NCBI RefSeq assembly: GCF_900100365.1
Contig: NZ_FNKU01000001.1
Location: 4,415,501-4,479,500, forward strand
Source of the DNA: Pseudomonas cannabina
Lineage (GTDB): Bacteria; Pseudomonadota; Gammaproteobacteria; Pseudomonadales; Pseudomonadaceae
DNA: 64,000 nt
Direction of reading: 5' to 3'
The notes under the pieces are model-generated. The model did not search any database and was not told the DNA's origin. It saw only the letters and a list, made by a program, of their open reading frames with translations. Positions 8,683 to 18,428 of the stretch are shown here, in pieces. The position numbers and the translations under genes were made by a program. Within the stretch, counting starts at the first letter, position 1. The number at the start of each line of letters is the position of its first letter.

Positions 8683-8718
8683 AAAAGCGCTTGCACCTCG
8701 GTGCAGGCGCTTTTTTTT
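8683..8718 (+). terminator. Rho-independent terminator of the OFA transporter
   Basis: GCGCTTGCAC (8687-8696) pairs with GTGCAGGCGC (8701-8710) with one wobble position, followed by eight T. The flanking AAAA makes it usable on both strands. Confidence 0.9.
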
Positions 8719-8837
8719 GCCCACAGACTCAACACGTTGCCGTTGAATGAGTCGGTTGGCTCGATGCACCGCCCGTTTCCCTGCAGACGCTGCTACATTA
8801 GCAACCCCTGTGTTTATTGCCTGAAGGAGTTGTTTGC

Positions 8838-10037
8838 ATGCTAGCCCACGTGGAGTCGTACGCCGGTGATCCGATCCTTTCGCTCATGGAAACCTTTGGC
8901 AAGGATTCACGTGCAGACAAGGTCAATCTGAGCATCGGTCTGTATTACGACGCTGAAGGCCGTATCCCGCAGCTGGCATGCGTCGCCACAGCGCAAAAAC
9001 AATTGGCTGAAGGCGAGCAGGCTGCTTCTGTGTACCTGCCGATGGAAGGCTTGGCGGCTTACCGGCAGGCGGTGCAAACCCTGCTGTTCGGTGCCGACCA
9101 TCCGCTGGTGCAGGCCGGTCGCGTGGCGACTATCCAGACCGTGGGCGGTTCGGGCGCGCTGAAGGTGGGTGCCGACTTCCTTAAATATGCATTCCCTGAT
9201 TCTCAAGTGTGGGTCAGTGATCCGACCTGGGAAAACCACCTTGCGCTGTTCGGCGGGGCGGGCTTCAAGGTCAATACCTACCCTTACTTCGATGCCCAGA
9301 CTGGCGGCGTCAGGTTCGAGGCCATGCTCGACACCGTGCAGGGTCTGCCGGCGCAAAGCATCCTTTTGCTGCACCCGTGCTGCCACAACCCGACTGGCGC
9401 GGATTTGTCCGTCGAGCAGTGGGACCGCTTGATCGAAGTGATCAAGGATCGCCAGCTCATCGCGTTTCTGGATATCGCCTATCAGGGCTTCGGCAAAGGC
9501 ATCGACGAAGACGCCTACGCCATCCGTGCGATGGCCGACGCGGGCATCACCACGCTGGTCAGCAACTCGTTCTCGAAAATCTTCTCACTGTATGGCGAGC
9601 GGGTCGGCGGGCTGTCGGTGGTTTGCGAAGACACCGCATCGGCCGCCAACGTATTCGGCCAGCTCAAAGCCACTGTGCGTCGCAACTATTCCAGCCCGCC
9701 TGCGCATGGCGCGTTTCTGGTGTCGAATGTGCTCAACACACCGCACCTGCGTGATCAGTGGCTGAGCGAAGTCGAAGCCATGCGCTTGCGTATCATCGAC
9801 ATGCGCAAGCGTCTGGTTTCGGTGCTGACGCAGAAAGTCCCCGGACGGGATTTCAGCTTTATACTCAGGCAAAGCGGTATGTTCAGCTACACCGGGCTGA
9901 CGCCGCAGCAGGTTGACGAGCTGAAAGACGTCCACGGTATTTATATGCTTCGCAGCGGCCGGGTGTGCATGGCAGGTCTGAACGAAGGGAATATCGACAA
10001 GGTGTGTGACGCAATCGCGAGCCTGTTCACGCACTAA
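8838..10037 (+). CDS. Class I aromatic/aspartate-type amino acid aminotransferase
   Basis: 399 residues from ATG 8838, with AAGGAG at 8823-8828 as ribosome site. This is a PLP-dependent transaminase of the AspC/TyrB group: the N-terminus [27 protein letters not shown], the [11 protein letters not shown] cofactor loop, [11 protein letters not shown], the PLP lysine in [16 protein letters not shown], and the C-terminal [16 protein letters not shown] with the substrate arginine region ([11 protein letters not shown]). The HPCCHNPTG motif, normally HACCHNPTG, fits the TyrB-like branch. Likely activity is tyrosine/phenylalanine/aspartate with 2-oxoglutarate. It lies 92 bp before hisB, but a good promoter between them suggests separate expression. 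Confidence 0.9.
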   Translation: MLAHVESYAGDPILSLMETFGKDSRADKVNLSIGLYYDAEGRIPQLACVATAQKQLAEGEQAASVYLPMEGLAAYRQAVQTLLFGADHPLVQAGRVATIQTVGGSGALKVGADFLKYAFPDSQVWVSDPTWENHLALFGGAGFKVNTYPYFDAQTGGVRFEAMLDTVQGLPAQSILLLHPCCHNPTGADLSVEQWDRLIEVIKDRQLIAFLDIAYQGFGKGIDEDAYAIRAMADAGITTLVSNSFSKIFSLYGERVGGLSVVCEDTASAANVFGQLKATVRRNYSSPPAHGAFLVSNVLNTPHLRDQWLSEVEAMRLRIIDMRKRLVSVLTQKVPGRDFSFILRQSGMFSYTGLTPQQVDELKDVHGIYMLRSGRVCMAGLNEGNIDKVCDAIASLFTH

Positions 10038-10061
10038 ATGCCCTGCTGGTCGTCTGTTTGC

Positions 10062-10090
10062 TTCATGGCGAGCGCTTCTGAGCCTATAAT
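10062..10090 (+). promoter_or_regulatory. Predicted sigma-70 promoter for hisB
   Basis: A perfect -10 TATAAT at 10085-10090 with a weak -35 (TTCATG, 10062-10067) at 17-bp spacing. Transcription would start about 35 bp before the hisB ATG. This suits a housekeeping biosynthetic operon. Confidence 0.55.
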
Positions 10091-10129
10091 GCTCGCCTTT
10101 TTTCGCCCAATGATTTTGCGGAGCTGGTG

Positions 10130-10723
10130 ATGGCCGAACGTAAGGCGTACGTCGAGCGCAATACTCTGGAAACCCAGATCAAAGCCTCGATCAACCTGGA
10201 TGGCACCGGAAAGGCCCGATTCGATATCGGCGTGCCTTTCCTTGAGCACATGCTCGACCAGATCGCCCGGCACGGGTTGATCGACCTGGACATCGAGTGC
10301 AAAGGTGATCTGGCAATCGACGATCACCATACCGTCGAAGACGTCGGGATCACGGTGGGTCAGGCGTTCAGCCAGGCCATCGGTGACAAGAAGGGTATTC
10401 GTCGTTATGGCCACGCCTATGTGCCGCTCGACGAAGCGCTGTCGCGTGTGGTCATCGATTTCTCGGGTCGCCCGGGTTTGCAGATGCATGTGCCGTACAC
10501 CCGCGCCACCGTTGGCGGCTTTGATGTGGACCTGTTTCAGGAGTTCTTTCAGGGCTTCGTCAACCACGCGAACGTGACACTGCACATCGACAACCTGCGT
10601 GGCACCAACACTCACCACCAGATCGAAACCGTGTTCAAGGCGTTCGGTCGTGCGCTGCGCATGGCGGTCGAGCTGGATGAGCGTATGGCCGGGCAGATGC
10701 CATCCACCAAGGGTGTGCTCTGA
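10130..10723 (+). CDS. hisB: Imidazoleglycerol-phosphate dehydratase HisB
   Basis: 197 residues from ATG 10130; a GTG immediately before it in frame is unlikely to be used, as GGAG sits at 10120-10123. Sixth step of histidine synthesis. It is the monofunctional bacterial form without the N-terminal phosphatase domain of E. coli HisB. The two metal-binding histidine motifs are present: [13 protein letters not shown] and DDHHTVED in the first repeat, [14 protein letters not shown] and NTHHQIE in the second. The stop overlaps the hisH start (TGATG), so translation is coupled. Because this HisB lacks a phosphatase, histidinol-phosphatase must come from elsewhere; the HAD protein at 59376-60032 is a candidate. 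Confidence 0.98.
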
Positions 10724-11361
10724 TGCAGACGGTTGCGGTCATCGATTACGGCATGGGCAACCTGCACTCGGTCGCCAAGGCGCTGGAGCATGTGGGCGCA
10801 GGCCGTGTACTGATTACCAGTGACGCCAAGGTGATTCGTGAAGCCGACCGTGTGGTGTTTCCGGGTGTGGGCGCAATTCGCGACTGCATGGCTGAAATCC
10901 GCCGTCTGGAATTCGATTCGCTGGTCAAGGAAGTCAGTCAGGATCGTCCGTTTCTGGGCATCTGCGTCGGCATGCAGGCATTGCTCGACAGAAGCGAAGA
11001 AAGCGGCGGCGTAGACTGCATCGGCTTGTTTTCCGGTCAGGTGAAGTTTTTCGGCAAGGACCTGCATGAAGAAGGCGAGCACCTGAAAGTGCCGCACATG
11101 GGCTGGAATCAGGTAACTCAGGCGGTCGATCATCCGCTGTGGCATGACATTCCAGACCTGGCGCGCTTCTACTTCGTGCACAGCTTCTACATCGATGCCG
11201 CCAACCAGCGTCAGGTGGTCGGGCGTGGTCACTACGGCCTCGACTTCGCTGCCGCACTGGCCGACGGTTCGCGTTTCGCCGTGCAGTTCCACCCGGAGAA
11301 GAGCCACACCCACGGTCTGCAATTGCTACAGAACTTCGCCGCCTGGGATGGTCGCTGGTAA
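10723..11361 (+). CDS. hisH: Imidazole glycerol phosphate synthase glutaminase subunit HisH
   Basis: 212 residues. A class I glutamine amidotransferase supplying ammonia to HisF. The nucleophile is C81 in [10 protein letters not shown] (usually GICLGMQ), and the His-Glu pair is in QFHPEKS (H190, E192). The N-terminus [18 protein letters not shown] is typical. It starts inside the hisB stop codon. Its partner hisF is two genes downstream, with a DUF2164 gene and hisA between. Confidence 0.97.
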   Translation: MQTVAVIDYGMGNLHSVAKALEHVGAGRVLITSDAKVIREADRVVFPGVGAIRDCMAEIRRLEFDSLVKEVSQDRPFLGICVGMQALLDRSEESGGVDCIGLFSGQVKFFGKDLHEEGEHLKVPHMGWNQVTQAVDHPLWHDIPDLARFYFVHSFYIDAANQRQVVGRGHYGLDFAAALADGSRFAVQFHPEKSHTHGLQLLQNFAAWDGRW

Positions 11362-11365
11362 GCGC

Positions 11366-11626
11366 ATGAGCAAAGCCAAAGGCAAGCCACCCATTCTGAC
11401 CCTTTCGCCCGAGCACGAGCAGCAGGCGATTGACAAGCTCAAGCGCCTGTTTGCAGATCGCTTCGAGCTGGAATTGGGAACATTTGAAGTGGCGGAAGTG
11501 CTAGAGCTGTTCACGCGCGAAATCGCCCCGCATTACTACAATCGCGCCATTTTCGATGTTCAGCAGCACCTCAAAGAGCGGTTCGAGAGCATCGAAAGTG
11601 ATTTGTGGTCACTCGAAAAGAATTAG
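11366..11626 (+). CDS. DUF2164 family protein
   Basis: 86 residues starting at ATG 11366, 4 bp after the hisH stop. The sequence (LTLSPEHEQQAIDKLKRLFADRFE, APHYYNRAIFDVQQHLKERFESI) matches DUF2164, a small, mostly helical family with no known function. Its place between hisH and hisA is shared by many pseudomonads, so co-expression with histidine genes is likely, but no catalytic motif is seen. Codon use matches the neighbours. Confidence 0.9.
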   Translation: MSKAKGKPPILTLSPEHEQQAIDKLKRLFADRFELELGTFEVAEVLELFTREIAPHYYNRAIFDVQQHLKERFESIESDLWSLEKN

Positions 11627-11731
11627 ATAAAGCAGCTTCAAGCGTTGAGCTTCAGGCTGCAAGAATTGGTGAGTACGCATATTTGCAGCTAATCGCTTGC
11701 AGCTTGCCGCTCTTTTGACGAAGGAATAAGC

Positions 11732-12469
11732 ATGCTGATTATCCCCGCTATCGATCTCAAGGACGGCGCCTGCGTACGTCTGCGTCAGGGCCGGATGGAA
11801 GATTCCACGGTGTTCTCCGATGACCCGGTAGCCATGGCTGCCAAGTGGGTCGACGGTGGCTGCCGCCGTCTGCATCTGGTTGACCTGAACGGTGCGTTCG
11901 AAGGTCAGCCGGTCAACGGTGACGTGGTTACGGCCATCGCCAGACGCTACCCGAACCTGCCGATTCAGATCGGTGGCGGCATTCGTTCGCTGGAAACCAT
12001 CGAGCACTACGTCAAGGCGGGTGTGAGCTACGTCATCATTGGCACCAAGGCGGTCAAAGAGCCGGAGTTCGTGGCCGAAGCCTGCCGTGCGTTCCCCGGC
12101 AAAGTGATCGTCGGTCTGGACGCCAAGGACGGTTTTGTCGCCACCGACGGCTGGGCTGAGGTGAGCAGCGTGCAGGTCATCGATCTGGCCAAGCGCTTTG
12201 AAGCCGACGGCGTGTCGGCCATCGTGTACACCGACATCGCCAAAGACGGCATGATGCAGGGCTGCAACATCCCGTTCACCGCAGCATTGGCGGCCGCCAC
12301 GCGGATCCCGGTGATCGCGTCGGGCGGCATTCATAACCTGGGTGACATTCAGGCGCTGTTGAACGCAAAGGCTCCGGGCATCATCGGCGCAATCACCGGC
12401 CGTGCGATCTACGAAGGCACGCTGGATGTGGCTGAAGCGCAGGCGCTCTGCGACCGCGAACAACGCTGA
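11732..12469 (+). CDS. hisA: ProFAR isomerase HisA
   Basis: 245 residues, (beta/alpha)8 barrel. It converts ProFAR to PRFAR in histidine synthesis. The general-acid/base aspartates are D8 ([10 protein letters not shown]) and the Asp in [11 protein letters not shown]. Phosphate-binding loops IGGGIRSLE and [10 protein letters not shown] are intact. AAGGAA lies just before the ATG. A 105-bp spacer after the DUF2164 gene contains imperfect AAGCTGCAAG-type repeats that could fold, but no clear terminator, so read-through from hisBH is plausible. Confidence 0.98.
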   Translation: MLIIPAIDLKDGACVRLRQGRMEDSTVFSDDPVAMAAKWVDGGCRRLHLVDLNGAFEGQPVNGDVVTAIARRYPNLPIQIGGGIRSLETIEHYVKAGVSYVIIGTKAVKEPEFVAEACRAFPGKVIVGLDAKDGFVATDGWAEVSSVQVIDLAKRFEADGVSAIVYTDIAKDGMMQGCNIPFTAALAAATRIPVIASGGIHNLGDIQALLNAKAPGIIGAITGRAIYEGTLDVAEAQALCDREQR

Positions 12470-12488
12470 ATAGCTGGAGACTGACTCT

Positions 12489-13259
12489 GTGGCCCTAGCC
12501 AAACGCATCATTCCTTGCCTGGACGTCGACAACGGTCGAGTGGTCAAGGGCGTAAAGTTCGAGAACATTCGCGATGCTGGCGATCCGGTTGAAATTGCGC
12601 GTCGTTACGATGAGCAGGGCGCCGACGAAATCACTTTTCTCGACATCACGGCCAGCGTGGATGGCCGTGACACCACGCTGCATACCGTCGAACGCATGGC
12701 CAGTCAGGTGTTCATTCCGCTGACCGTGGGCGGTGGCGTGCGGACCGTGCAAGACATCCGCAACCTGCTCAACGCCGGCGCCGACAAGGTCTCGATCAAC
12801 ACCGCCGCCGTGTTCAACCCGGAGTTTGTCGGTGAAGCGGCTGCCCGTTTCGGCTCGCAGTGCATCGTGGTCGCTATCGATGCCAAGAAGGTCTCCGGCC
12901 CCGGCGAAACCCCGCGCTGGGAAATCTTCACCCACGGTGGACGCAAGCCTACCGGGCTGGATGCGGTGCTCTGGGCGAAAAAGATGGAAGACCTGGGCGC
13001 TGGCGAAATCCTCCTGACCAGCATGGATCAGGACGGCATGAAAAACGGCTTCGACCTGGGCGTTACTCGCGCCATCAGCGATGCGCTGGGCATTCCGGTG
13101 ATCGCTTCGGGCGGCGTCGGCAACCTTGAGCACCTGGCTGCCGGCGTGATCGAAGGCCACGCCAGTGCCGTGCTGGCGGCGAGTATTTTCCACTTTGGCG
13201 AATACACCGTTCCCGAGGCCAAGGCTTACATGGCCAGTCGCGGTATTGTGGTGCGTTAA
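12489..13259 (+). CDS. hisF: Imidazole glycerol phosphate synthase cyclase subunit HisF
   Basis: 256 residues, starting with GTG (GTG GCC CTA GCC). A barrel enzyme that uses ammonia from HisH to form IGP and AICAR. Catalytic Asp12 ([15 protein letters not shown]) and the Asp in VVAIDAKKV are present, as are the phosphate loops [10 protein letters not shown] and [10 protein letters not shown]. It lies 19 bp after hisA. A strong terminator at 13277-13332 ends the operon. Confidence 0.98.
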   Translation: MALAKRIIPCLDVDNGRVVKGVKFENIRDAGDPVEIARRYDEQGADEITFLDITASVDGRDTTLHTVERMASQVFIPLTVGGGVRTVQDIRNLLNAGADKVSINTAAVFNPEFVGEAAARFGSQCIVVAIDAKKVSGPGETPRWEIFTHGGRKPTGLDAVLWAKKMEDLGAGEILLTSMDQDGMKNGFDLGVTRAISDALGIPVIASGGVGNLEHLAAGVIEGHASAVLAASIFHFGEYTVPEAKAYMASRGIVVR

Positions 13260-13276
13260 ATCGTGCTGCAAAAAAG

Positions 13277-13332
13277 CGAGCGTCGCCTGTTTCAGACTAT
13301 GAGCTTGAAACAGGCGGTGCTCGTTTTCGTTT
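13277..13332 (+). terminator. Long-stem terminator of the his operon
   Basis: Left arm 13277-13294 pairs with right arm 13306-13323 (CGAGC, a GT interior mismatch, then CGCCTGTTTCA against TGAAACAGGCG and GCTCG), followed by GTTTTCGTTT. The stem is about 16 bp with an 11-nt loop. Confidence 0.88.
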
Positions 13333-13446
13333 CAGGCCCTTCGTCACGGTTTATTGTCTGTATGCGACATCGCAGAGTACCGGGCTAGACAGTGCTCCGG
13401 GTTACCGGCACTCTGCATGCGTCGTCCACGATCGAGTGCCGGAACA

Positions 13447-14202
13447 ATGTTCAAACGTCTGCTTTTTGCCCTGATCGGGGTCGGCGTCCTGTTGAGTGAT
13501 GGAGCTCGTGCCAGCAACTCACCGCCCTATTCCATGGTGCTGCTGACCGAGAATTTCCCGCCGTTCAATATGGCGGTCGATGGCAAGAACTTCGCTCAGG
13601 AAAACAACATTGACGGCATTTCCGCCGAAGTCGTGCGCGAGATGTTCAAACGCGCCAATATCGGCTACAGCATGACCCTGCGCTTCCCTTGGGACCGCGT
13701 TTACAAGCTTGCCCTTGAAAAGCCCGGCTACGGCGTGTTCTCCACCACACGTTTGCCCGAACGCGAGAATCTTTTCAAATGGGTTGGCCCGGTAGGTTCT
13801 TATGACTGGATCATGCTTGCGCGTGGCGACAGTCCCATCACCCTGACTTCGCTGGAGCAGGTCCGGAATTACAGAGTGGGTGCCTATAAAGGCGACGCCA
13901 TTGGCGAGCGCCTGAACACTATGGGGCTCAATCCGATCCTGATGTTGCGTGATCGGGACAACGTTAAAAAGCTGGTCAACGGGCAGATCGATCTGTGGGC
14001 GGTAGGTGACCCGGTAGGGCGCTATCTGGCGAAGCTGGAAGGCGTCACCGGGCTGAAGACGGCGTTGCGTTTCAACAGCGCCGAGTTGTACTTGGCCATC
14101 AACAAAAGCACGCCCGACGAGATCGTCAATCGCTTGCAAAAAGCCCTCGACGCAATGCGCGCCGAAGGCTGGGTCGACGCCGTCAAGGCGCGCTATCAGT
14201 AA
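13447..14202 (+). CDS. Periplasmic substrate-binding protein (SBP_bac_3-type)
   Basis: 251 residues from ATG 13447. A signal peptide (LLFALIGVGVLLSDGARA) is followed by a small bilobed binding-protein fold: YSMVLLTENFPPFNMAVD, then GISAEVVREMFKRANI, FPWDRVYKLALEKPGYGVFSTTRLPERENLFKWVGP, and VGAYKGDAIGERL. This is the short, orphan type of amino-acid-like binding protein (ArtJ/HisJ superfamily) with no permease or ATPase gene nearby, so it may have a sensory role or serve a distant transporter. Its last 20 bp overlap the end of the convergent protease gene. Confidence 0.85.
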   Translation: MFKRLLFALIGVGVLLSDGARASNSPPYSMVLLTENFPPFNMAVDGKNFAQENNIDGISAEVVREMFKRANIGYSMTLRFPWDRVYKLALEKPGYGVFSTTRLPERENLFKWVGPVGSYDWIMLARGDSPITLTSLEQVRNYRVGAYKGDAIGERLNTMGLNPILMLRDRDNVKKLVNGQIDLWAVGDPVGRYLAKLEGVTGLKTALRFNSAELYLAINKSTPDEIVNRLQKALDAMRAEGWVDAVKARYQ

Positions 14203-15699
14203 CTGCTGAGCCTGCTGCGGGAACGATATCCTCGCGTACGGCGGAGGGCTGCCCATTGATGTCATGGGCATAGGTGCAGATCTTCAACGGCAGCGACTTG
14301 GCACGCAGTGTCAAATCGCGGAACAGAGTTTTGAAACCTTGCGGGTCGGCACAGTCAGTAGTGTTCGGCGGGCCCATCTTGACCGTGTAATGGTCGATCA
14401 GGCGATGTTCGTATGACCAACTGACCGTTGATGCGCCAAAGCGGTTTTTGCCAATAATCACCTGTGCCTCAGGCGTTGGTCCCGCCGGTTGCAGCTCGAT
14501 GGCGAGTGTCAGTGCATTGCGCATCAGACCGACAGTGGGTAGGTGTTGCGCCGAAGACACGCCGATCATGCACAGCCAGTTGATTCCGATCTGCCTATCC
14601 ACAGGATCATCAATGGCCGCATCCTGTGAGCTGATGGTGTGGCTGTAACCCACCGGGTCTTCGCATTGCATGGCAGAGTCGACTTTCTTGTAGCGGTACA
14701 GCGGCGTGTCGATCAGAAACCTCAGGTCCCAGGATGGATAGACATTTCTGCCTTCGGCATCCAGTTGCACCCTTGCAAGCCGCGCCGGCTGCCTGCCCAG
14801 CATATCAAAGTCGACCGAGAACGTTGGAAATAGGTCACAGATTGCCGGATCCGTACTCAACGTGCCGCCGCCAAAGCATTTTTTCAGCAGCGTGACAGGG
14901 TTGCCATAGTTACTGTCGGCGACCATGGGTGGAAAGCCGGGTATTTCATCACTGAAGTCTTCAGTGGCGTCAGCCGACGAGGCTTGGTTGGTGAGGTTCA
15001 GGACCGCATAAATCTCGTTGTTTTTCCGGGTCAGAAGCGGGCTGCCGGAGGCCCCGGTATCGACATCCCTGCATTGATTGCGAACCGTGTGACGCCAGAC
15101 CCAAGGCTGCTCCATGATCACCTCCGACGTCTGATGAACACACGCGGCCATGCGCAGATGGCCCGTGTCTTTGTTGAGCGGAGCTCCTACCCATAGAATT
15201 TCGCGGTCCTGCTCCGGCATCTCGCTGGCCAGTTTGAGCGGCTGAATGCCGTCGTCGATCAGCGATTTGAGCGTTGGCTGCAGTTCGACAATGGCCAGGT
15301 CCACACCCTGCATGCTGCTCCAGTTGACGCGTTTCAGCGGGTAGCTGCGTGCCGTGCTGTCAGTGAAGAAGTTGAACTGGACGCTGCCTTCAATCGCGCT
15401 GTCGGTGATGATCACGCCGTTCTGCCGACTGATGCAATGGCCGCTGGTGAGCACATAGGCCGGAGCGTCGGCGGGCTGTCCGCGCTGCGCGTGTCGATCA
15501 GTGACGCGGTACAGCTCGACCCGCCCTTGCTCTGGATGCGGCCGATACCGTTCCAGTGGTCGCGTGAGCTATCGGCGTTGAGCAAAACTCTGGACGGGGC
15601 AAGGGAAAGCATTCCCTCGCCCAGATCGGTGGCGTGCGCAGAAAAGGGCATCAGTGCAACGACGCAGAATGCCCCGGTGGTTGTAAGCAGCTTCATCAT
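14183..15699 (-). pseudogene. Secreted trypsin-like serine protease, frameshifted
   Basis: Two overlapping frames make one protease. The first (start 15699, AAGGA upstream) encodes signal peptide LLTTTGAFCVVALMPFSAHA and continues to SSCTASLIDTRSAD. The second resumes as ADAPAYVLTSGHC and runs to 14183. Adding one base near 15465-15478 (minus strand ...AGCCCGCCGACG...) joins them into about 505 residues. All three S1-type residues are visible: His in TSGHC, Asp in VDLAIVEL, Ser in DTGASGSPLL. The long C-terminal part (about 250 residues) is of unknown fold. As written the protein cannot be secreted in active form. Either a real inactivating deletion or a sequencing error would look the same. 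The tail overlaps the convergent gene by 20 bp. Confidence 0.75.
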
Positions 15700-15919
15700 T
15701 ATCGTCCTTGATAATCGTGTCTTGGCCTCCGTTGTAGAGGCCTTATCCTTTAAGCCGGAATTGACAGGGTTATCAAGACTGAAACGGTGATGGGCAATAA
15801 AAGCAGATTTTGCTTACTTCTTTTTTGGAAAGTGCTTACGCAGAACAGGCGGTTTCGCTTCCGGACAGGGTTCAGGCTGCGTTATAGAGGCGGCCGAACC
15901 TTGCCCGATCACTGCCCGC

Positions 15920-17525
15920 TTAGTTAACGTAAGGCCGGATGGCGCTCAAGCGTTGTGAAGGGTAGGGGAAGCCGAGTGCGTTCACAGCGACCCACACTTC
16001 GGTGTCCTTGATTTTAAGCAGACCCCAGTCGGCAAAAAACTCCGTGAGGTTGCGCTTGGCCGCAATACACGCCGAGAGCACGAAATATTTAAGGTCTCGT
16101 TTTTCGCCAGGATTTTCTCTGATGTAACGATGCCATGCAGGCATAAAGCCTTCGCCAAGTCCTTTGCGAAGTTGGCCAAGCATGGCTAGCGGGTCCGACT
16201 CAGGCGCGCCGTATATTTTTGCGGTGCGTGGTAATGACAGCCAGTTCACAGTGCCAGGCCAGCGATCAGGGAAGACGTATGTGTATTCGTTTATGTAGTG
16301 CAGACCGACTGCAAGGGCATATAAATTGACGGTGACTTCGCCAAAAGGACCGTACGAGTTGTAAGAGGTCTGATAATGATGGCCATATTCGTGCAATGTA
16401 ACCCATCGCTCGGCTGCCAGCCCCCCAAGTAGGGACTCGTTATACTGGCTGATATGGTCCGTGTGGGGCAGGGCGATGCAACCTGTGGTTGCATGGGGGT
16501 TTGCAGTGCCTGAACCTTCCACTGCATAGATCAACAAAGCAGGCCTGGTATGAATAGGGGCAGAGCCATCCAGCCCGCTGACCTCTGCTTCCAGTCGCAT
16601 CACTTCTTCATGAGAGTGCATCACCGCTTGAGCGTCGACATTCGAGAACTTGAGCGCCGTCTCTTTAAGCGCCGCAACGACTATGCGTGCACCCACCAAC
16701 TCCACTTCGGGCGCTTCTGTCAGCAGCAGCATTAATAGCCATTGTAGTTGGGCAGTGGCACCACTGACATAGTAGGGCATCGGTATCGCCCCACGCATAA
16801 ACACAATCCGAGCTGCGCCGGACGTGTTTCCGATTAATTTACGGATGTGAACCGCGCCTCCCAAGGGATCTCGAATAATGTTCTTTCCTCGGAATAGCGG
16901 TGTCTCCCGCATGTTTTCGGATTGCCTGAACGGGTTGTTTCGGTCCGCCATGCCTTGTGTGCCGACCAGCACGGTCAAGTTCTCAGTATTGCCCGATATC
17001 CATAGCTCAACGTCTGTTCCCGCCGGCGCAAAATATCCTGTTGGCTGATAATCGGCCCACCTTAATCGCCAAGACATCGCCGCCTGCTCTGCTGCGGCAG
17101 ATTGCAGCGGTTGAATAAGCACCGACCGTGGATGAGGGAAGCTGACCCCCGACCACCGAGCCGATAGAGGCCCAGATGCCGTCCGCTCTGAACGCCTCAA
17201 CTCTCGCCCCAGGCGCTCCGCTGACGCCGACGATAACCTCGACCTGATCATCTGAAATGGCCGCTATGCTGGTTGCGACAATTGAAATTGCACGCGTTGA
17301 TTGCTCTTCAGGGTATGAAATGTCGGTGCCGCAGATAAATTCTTGCGCACCCTTTGCTCCTGCATTGACTGTCGTAAAGTCGTCCCATTGAATCATTACC
17401 TCTTGCTGCCCCGAATACGTTGTATCCAGGAAAAACAGTCGGGTAGGGTAAGCATCGCGGGTGAGACACCGTGCGCTCGCGCCTACAATCGTCTGGTACA
17501 ACAAAAGGGGGGGGGACGGGTGCAA
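15920..17525 (-). pseudogene. M60-family (enhancin-like) metallopeptidase, frameshifted
   Basis: Two frames overlap at 17007-17251. The downstream frame (to 15920) holds the M60-like domain: RLRWADYQPTGYFAPAGTD near its start, then gluzincin motif HEYGHHYQ with the third ligand Glu in GPFGEVTVN, and LTEFFADWGLLK near the C-terminus. The upstream frame holds a beta-rich region with VEVIVGVSGAPGARVEAFRADGIWAS. Removing one G from a G5 run (about 17145-17150; codons GTC GGG GGT) joins them. M60 proteases attack mucin-type glycoproteins and are usually secreted, often by host-associated bacteria. The true N-terminus is uncertain: a run of nine G lies at 17506-17514 next to the best start (TTG 17525), and no signal peptide is evident in the open frame. 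Confidence 0.7.
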
Positions 17526-17642
17526 CAGGATGCTGCCTACCGCGCTGTTACCGCCATGTCCAAACCAGTTCAGCGCAGTATGAGTCGGCTCTTGGCAAAA
17601 GATTACTAGCAGAACTGATAGGTGCGTTTGTCGCTTGCAGAA

Positions 17643-18425
17643 TCAGCGATACAGCCCGTTCTTGCCATGCGCCGCACTCGCCTGATTACCGCGTTCGCTG
17701 ATCATGCTGCGCAGGTCGATCCATTCGACACCTTGAGCCTTGAGCTTGGGCAGCTCGCGTTCCAGCACGTCCAGCGTGACCGGGTAGGGGTGACCGATGA
17801 CCGCGGCCGAACCCTGCTTTTTGGCCAGTTTGATTGCCGTCTGCAATTGCCGGGTGATGGCTTCGGCAGTGCGCTCGTCGTCCAGAAACACATCGCGCGA
17901 GACGCTGGCCAGACCCGAGCGTTGCGCCTCGGCGGCGGCCACGGTTTTCGCGCTGGTGCGGCTGTCGACGAAAAACAGGTGACGTCGCTGCAATTCCGCC
18001 ATCAGCCAGGCCATGGCCACAGGTTCGGCCGTCATCCTGCTGCCCATGTGGTTATTGATACCGGCGGCATACGGCACTTTCAGCAGCGCGGCATTGAGGC
18101 GGCTTTCCAGTTCCGCCAGGGGCAGTTCAGGGTGCCAGGCGTAAGGGCCGGTCGCCGGGTCCATCGGCATGTGCAGCATCACCGTTTTACCGGCGCGATG
18201 AGCCTGGCGGGCGAAATCGGTGGCGTGCGGGGTGTCGGGCATGATCGCCAGCGTGACCGGGCCCGGTAACGCCAGCGTGCGGCTGTCGCGCTCCGGATTT
18301 TGCCCCAGGTCGTCGATGATCAGGCTGAGGTAGGCCTTCGCAGGTTTTTCAGCATGCTCGGCTGACGCTGCATGCGCAGCGCCAGTGATCGAGAGTGCCA
18401 GCAGCAACGAACCGAGAAAACGCAT
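17643..18425 (-). CDS. YibQ-like divergent polysaccharide deacetylase family protein
   Basis: 260 residues with signal peptide RFLGSLLLALSITGAAHAA. The divergent deacetylase domain (former DUF610) starts SLIIDDLGQNPERDS and includes VTLAIMPDTPHATDFARQAH, VMLHMPMDP, GINNHMGSRMTA, LFFVDSRTSAKTVA and AAVIGHPYPVTLDVL. It sits directly after ctpA (3-bp gap) and envC on the same strand, the classic envC-ctpA-yibQ order, so a role in periplasmic peptidoglycan or envelope processing is inferred. Substrate is unknown. Confidence 0.9.
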   Translation of the reverse strand: MRFLGSLLLALSITGAAHAASAEHAEKPAKAYLSLIIDDLGQNPERDSRTLALPGPVTLAIMPDTPHATDFARQAHRAGKTVMLHMPMDPATGPYAWHPELPLAELESRLNAALLKVPYAAGINNHMGSRMTAEPVAMAWLMAELQRRHLFFVDSRTSAKTVAAAEAQRSGLASVSRDVFLDDERTAEAITRQLQTAIKLAKKQGSAAVIGHPYPVTLDVLERELPKLKAQGVEWIDLRSMISERGNQASAAHGKNGLYR

Positions 18426-18428
18426 CCG

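Noticed and set aside
6984..8735. 583-residue open frame on the minus strand
   Set aside because: Shadow of the OFA transporter in high-GC DNA; rich in His/Gln/Arg with no domain, and the plus strand is clearly a membrane transporter.
11627..11731. Riboswitch or attenuator before hisA
   Set aside because: Imperfect AAGCTGCAAG-type repeats can fold, but there is no T-tract, leader peptide with His codons or known aptamer pattern.
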